In this document: piece by piece, positions 5,280 to 5,304 of the stretch | How positions within the stretch are numbered: the stretch's first letter is position 1 | Layout: each line of letters begins with the position of its first letter | DNA from: JAUNBG01 sp964442735 | Lineage (GTDB): Bacteria; Planctomycetota; Planctomycetia; Pirellulales; Thermoguttaceae | Reading direction: 5' to 3' | NCBI GenBank assembly: GCA_964442735.1 | Contig: CAYUAP010000207.1 | Location: forward strand, 1 to 5,304 | DNA: 5,304 bases | The notes under the pieces: model-generated | What the model saw: only the letters and a program-made list of their open reading frames with translations | What the model was told of the DNA's origin: nothing | Databases searched by the model: none | Position numbers and translations under genes: made by a program

Positions 5280-5304
5280 AATAACAAACGAAACATTTTT
5301 ATCT

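Overview
The window holds three protein-coding genes, all on the minus strand, separated by repeat-rich intergenic DNA. In transcription order they are: a secreted metallo-beta-lactamase-fold hydrolase (4210-5127), a secreted FAD-dependent oxidoreductase with accessory beta-sandwich-like modules at both ends (1535-3919), and a probable Tat-exported protein that looks like a divergent polysaccharide-deacetylase-type (NodB-like) protein (266-1504). All three have an N-terminal export signal, so their likely workplace is the periplasm or the outside of the cell.

Organism: the base composition is moderately AT-rich. The gene types (secreted FAD oxidoreductase with sugar-binding-like domains, an MKRREF-type Tat leader, small secreted MBL hydrolase) suggest a Gram-negative heterotroph of the Planctomycetota / Verrucomicrobiota / Lentisphaerota kind, or Bacteroidota. 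Clear Shine-Dalgarno sequences before all three starts argue somewhat against Bacteroidota, where such sites are usually weak. This is inference from protein style only; there is no rRNA or other marker gene.

Layout: 1-108 is an 18-bp minisatellite of six units. 110-174 is copy 1 of an interspersed repeat built on the 9-mer ATATCCGTG followed by GGTTCCAAAA, with a 22-bp tandem duplication at its end (149-192). 201-247 is a hairpin just past the end of the last gene. The deacetylase-like gene and the FAD oxidoreductase gene are 30 bp apart and probably form an operon. Their 5' region (3920-4125) holds a 7-bp inverted repeat and two perfect tandem copies of a 20-bp sequence containing the palindrome GTGAA-ATG-TTCAC, lying next to a possible -10 box: an operator candidate. 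4126-4180 is copy 2 of the interspersed repeat. The MBL gene follows, then copy 3 in inverted orientation (5202-5267) and a small AT-rich palindrome at the right edge.

Working together: the oxidoreductase and the deacetylase-like protein are plausibly co-expressed to modify or break down an extracellular glycan or other polymer. The MBL protein is separated by 290 bp and may be an independent transcription unit. No transposase, integrase, tRNA, rRNA or CRISPR array was seen. The most distinctive non-coding observation is that near-identical 56-bp arms (50/56 matches) lie in inverted orientation on either side of the gene block, with a third, diverged copy between genes.
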